Part shown: positions 63,246 through 64,000 of the stretch, in pieces
How positions within the stretch are numbered: the first letter of the stretch is position 1
How the letters are laid out: every line of letters begins with the position of its first letter
NCBI RefSeq assembly: GCF_004404055.1
Contig: NZ_SOHK01000007.1
Location: forward strand, 124,001 to 188,000
Source: Cryobacterium ruanii
GTDB lineage: Bacteria; Actinomycetota; Actinomycetes; Actinomycetales; Microbacteriaceae
Length of the DNA: 64,000 nt
Reading direction: 5' to 3'
Notes under the pieces: model-generated
Told to the model about the DNA's origin: nothing
Seen by the model: the letters and a program-made list of their open reading frames with translations, nothing else
Database searches by the model: none
Program-made: the position numbers and the translations under genes

Positions 63246-64000
63246 CTAACCGGCGTCGAAGTCTCGAGCCTTGGAAAGCCCTGCGCTCGTTCCGGCCGCC
63301 CGCACGCGTTTGCGCATGACCTTCGCGCTCACATTGCGCTCGCCGAGCGCTCCGGGGGTCCAGGCTTCGACATCGGCGTCGCTGAAGTCTGTCTTCGACG
63401 GGCGTCGCTTCAGCTCGGGAAGAATCGTGTCTGGGGCCAATCGGCGCGCAGTGATGAGGAAGCCGGTATGGCCGATCATGCGGTGGTCCGGCCGCACGGC
63501 CAGTCCCTCCACGTGCCAGCCACGGATCATCGTTTCGTTGGAATCCGGATTGGTGTAAGAACCGGTACCGCGGATAGCCTCGGCCACGCGGGACAGCTGG
63601 GTGACCGTGGCCACGTAGCACAGCAGCACTCCGCCAGGCTTGAGCGCATCGGAGACCGCACTGAGGCATTCCCACGGCGCCAGCATGTCGAGAACGACCC
63701 GGTCGACGCTCTGCGCCGGCAGCGTATCAGGCAGCGTCTCGGCGAGGTCACCGAGCGTGATCGTCCAGTTCTGTGGGTCGCTTCCAAGGAAAGTGGCGAT
63801 ATTGTCACGCGCGACATCGGCGAATTCCTCGCGCCGTTCGAAGGATGCGAGGCGGCCGGCCGGCCCGATCGCGCGCAGCAGCCAGAGCGACAGCGCCCCC
63901 GAACCGACGCCGGCTTCGACAACCGTTGCACCGGGGAAAATATCGGCCTGGGCGAGAATCTGCGCAGCGTCCTTGGGATAGATGATGGCGGCCCCGCGCG
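63246..64000 (-). CDS. trmI: tRNA (adenine-58-N1)-methyltransferase TrmI, truncated at window edge
   Basis: The C-terminal ~250 residues of a SAM methyltransferase running off the right edge; the N-terminus is outside. Motifs: YPKDAAQILAQADIFPGATVVEAGVGSGALSLW-type SAM site (EAGVGSGALS), DRVVLDMLAPWE, and LLCYVATVTQL. TrmI makes m1A at position 58 of tRNA. It ends 118 bases before the FKBP gene on the same strand. The frame is open to base 64000. Confidence 0.9.
   Translation of the reverse strand, partial: RGAAIIYPKDAAQILAQADIFPGATVVEAGVGSGALSLWLLRAIGPAGRLASFERREEFADVARDNIATFLGSDPQNWTITLGDLAETLPDTLPAQSVDRVVLDMLAPWECLSAVSDALKPGGVLLCYVATVTQLSRVAEAIRGTGSYTNPDSNETMIRGWHVEGLAVRPDHRMIGHTGFLITARRLAPDTILPELKRRPSKTDFSDADVEAWTPGALGERNVSAKVMRKRVRAAGTSAGLSKARDFDAG

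Overview
The window is a high-GC actinobacterial chromosome segment, most likely from the family Microbacteriaceae (Cryobacterium/Salinibacterium/Leifsonia-like). Evidence: GTG/TTG starts, a QcrCAB-CtaCDEF respiratory branch with a diheme cytochrome c and an actinobacterial oxidase subunit IV, GlnE beside two glutamine synthetases, RbpA, a fused PafBC, HelY, a MurT-GatD pair, and DUF4191, DUF3043 and DUF7455 proteins. I see no rRNA, tRNA, CRISPR array, insertion sequence, prophage or attachment site. The segment is densely packed core genome; no gene-free stretch exceeds about 250 bases.

Layout. 0-7 kb: nitrogen assimilation (glnA2, glnE, convergent glnA with a GlnR-type box) plus an RDD membrane protein. 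7-16 kb: lipoate and 2-oxoacid dehydrogenase block on the minus strand (pepA, lpdA, sucB, lipB, lipA, DUF4191), interrupted by a plus-strand membrane pseudokinase. 16-22 kb: PAC2 protein, MFS carrier, primary sigma factor sigA, and a MurT/GatD pair with unusual active sites. 22-27 kb: convergent topoisomerase IV genes parE and parC. 27-31 kb: phosphodiesterase, DUF3043 protein, M20 dipeptidase, IscA/ErpA-type Fe-S protein. 31-40 kb: terminal respiratory chain (ctaC-ctaD-ctaF; ctaE-qcrC-qcrA-qcrB) with an RlmA-like methyltransferase between the two operons. 40-46 kb: trpD, then glycerol uptake and phosphorylation (glpF-glpK) divergent from a PTS-linked dihydroxyacetone kinase operon (dhaK-dhaL-dhaM). 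46-54 kb: UvrA-like ABC protein, S9 peptidase, SDR, NfeD/SPFH pair, glycerophosphodiesterase. 54-64 kb: rbpA, lnt, helY, tatC, tatA, a small membrane protein, pafBC, a two-domain FKBP lipoprotein and a truncated trmI at the right edge.

The most interesting locus is murT-gatD (19.7-21.7 kb). It sits where the lipid II D-Glu amidating enzyme is expected, but GatD has glycine in place of its nucleophilic cysteine and MurT lacks the four-cysteine zinc ribbon. Microbacteriaceae have group-B peptidoglycan, in which the alpha-carboxyl of D-Glu carries the interpeptide bridge rather than an amide. A glutaminase-dead MurT/GatD could have been repurposed to attach the bridge amino acid. Other points of interest are a four-half-site GlnR box at glnA, many minus-10 elements 6-8 bases before start codons (leaderless transcription), a sigma-R-like promoter before rbpA, and the absence of the pup-proteasome genes from their usual place between trmI and pafBC.
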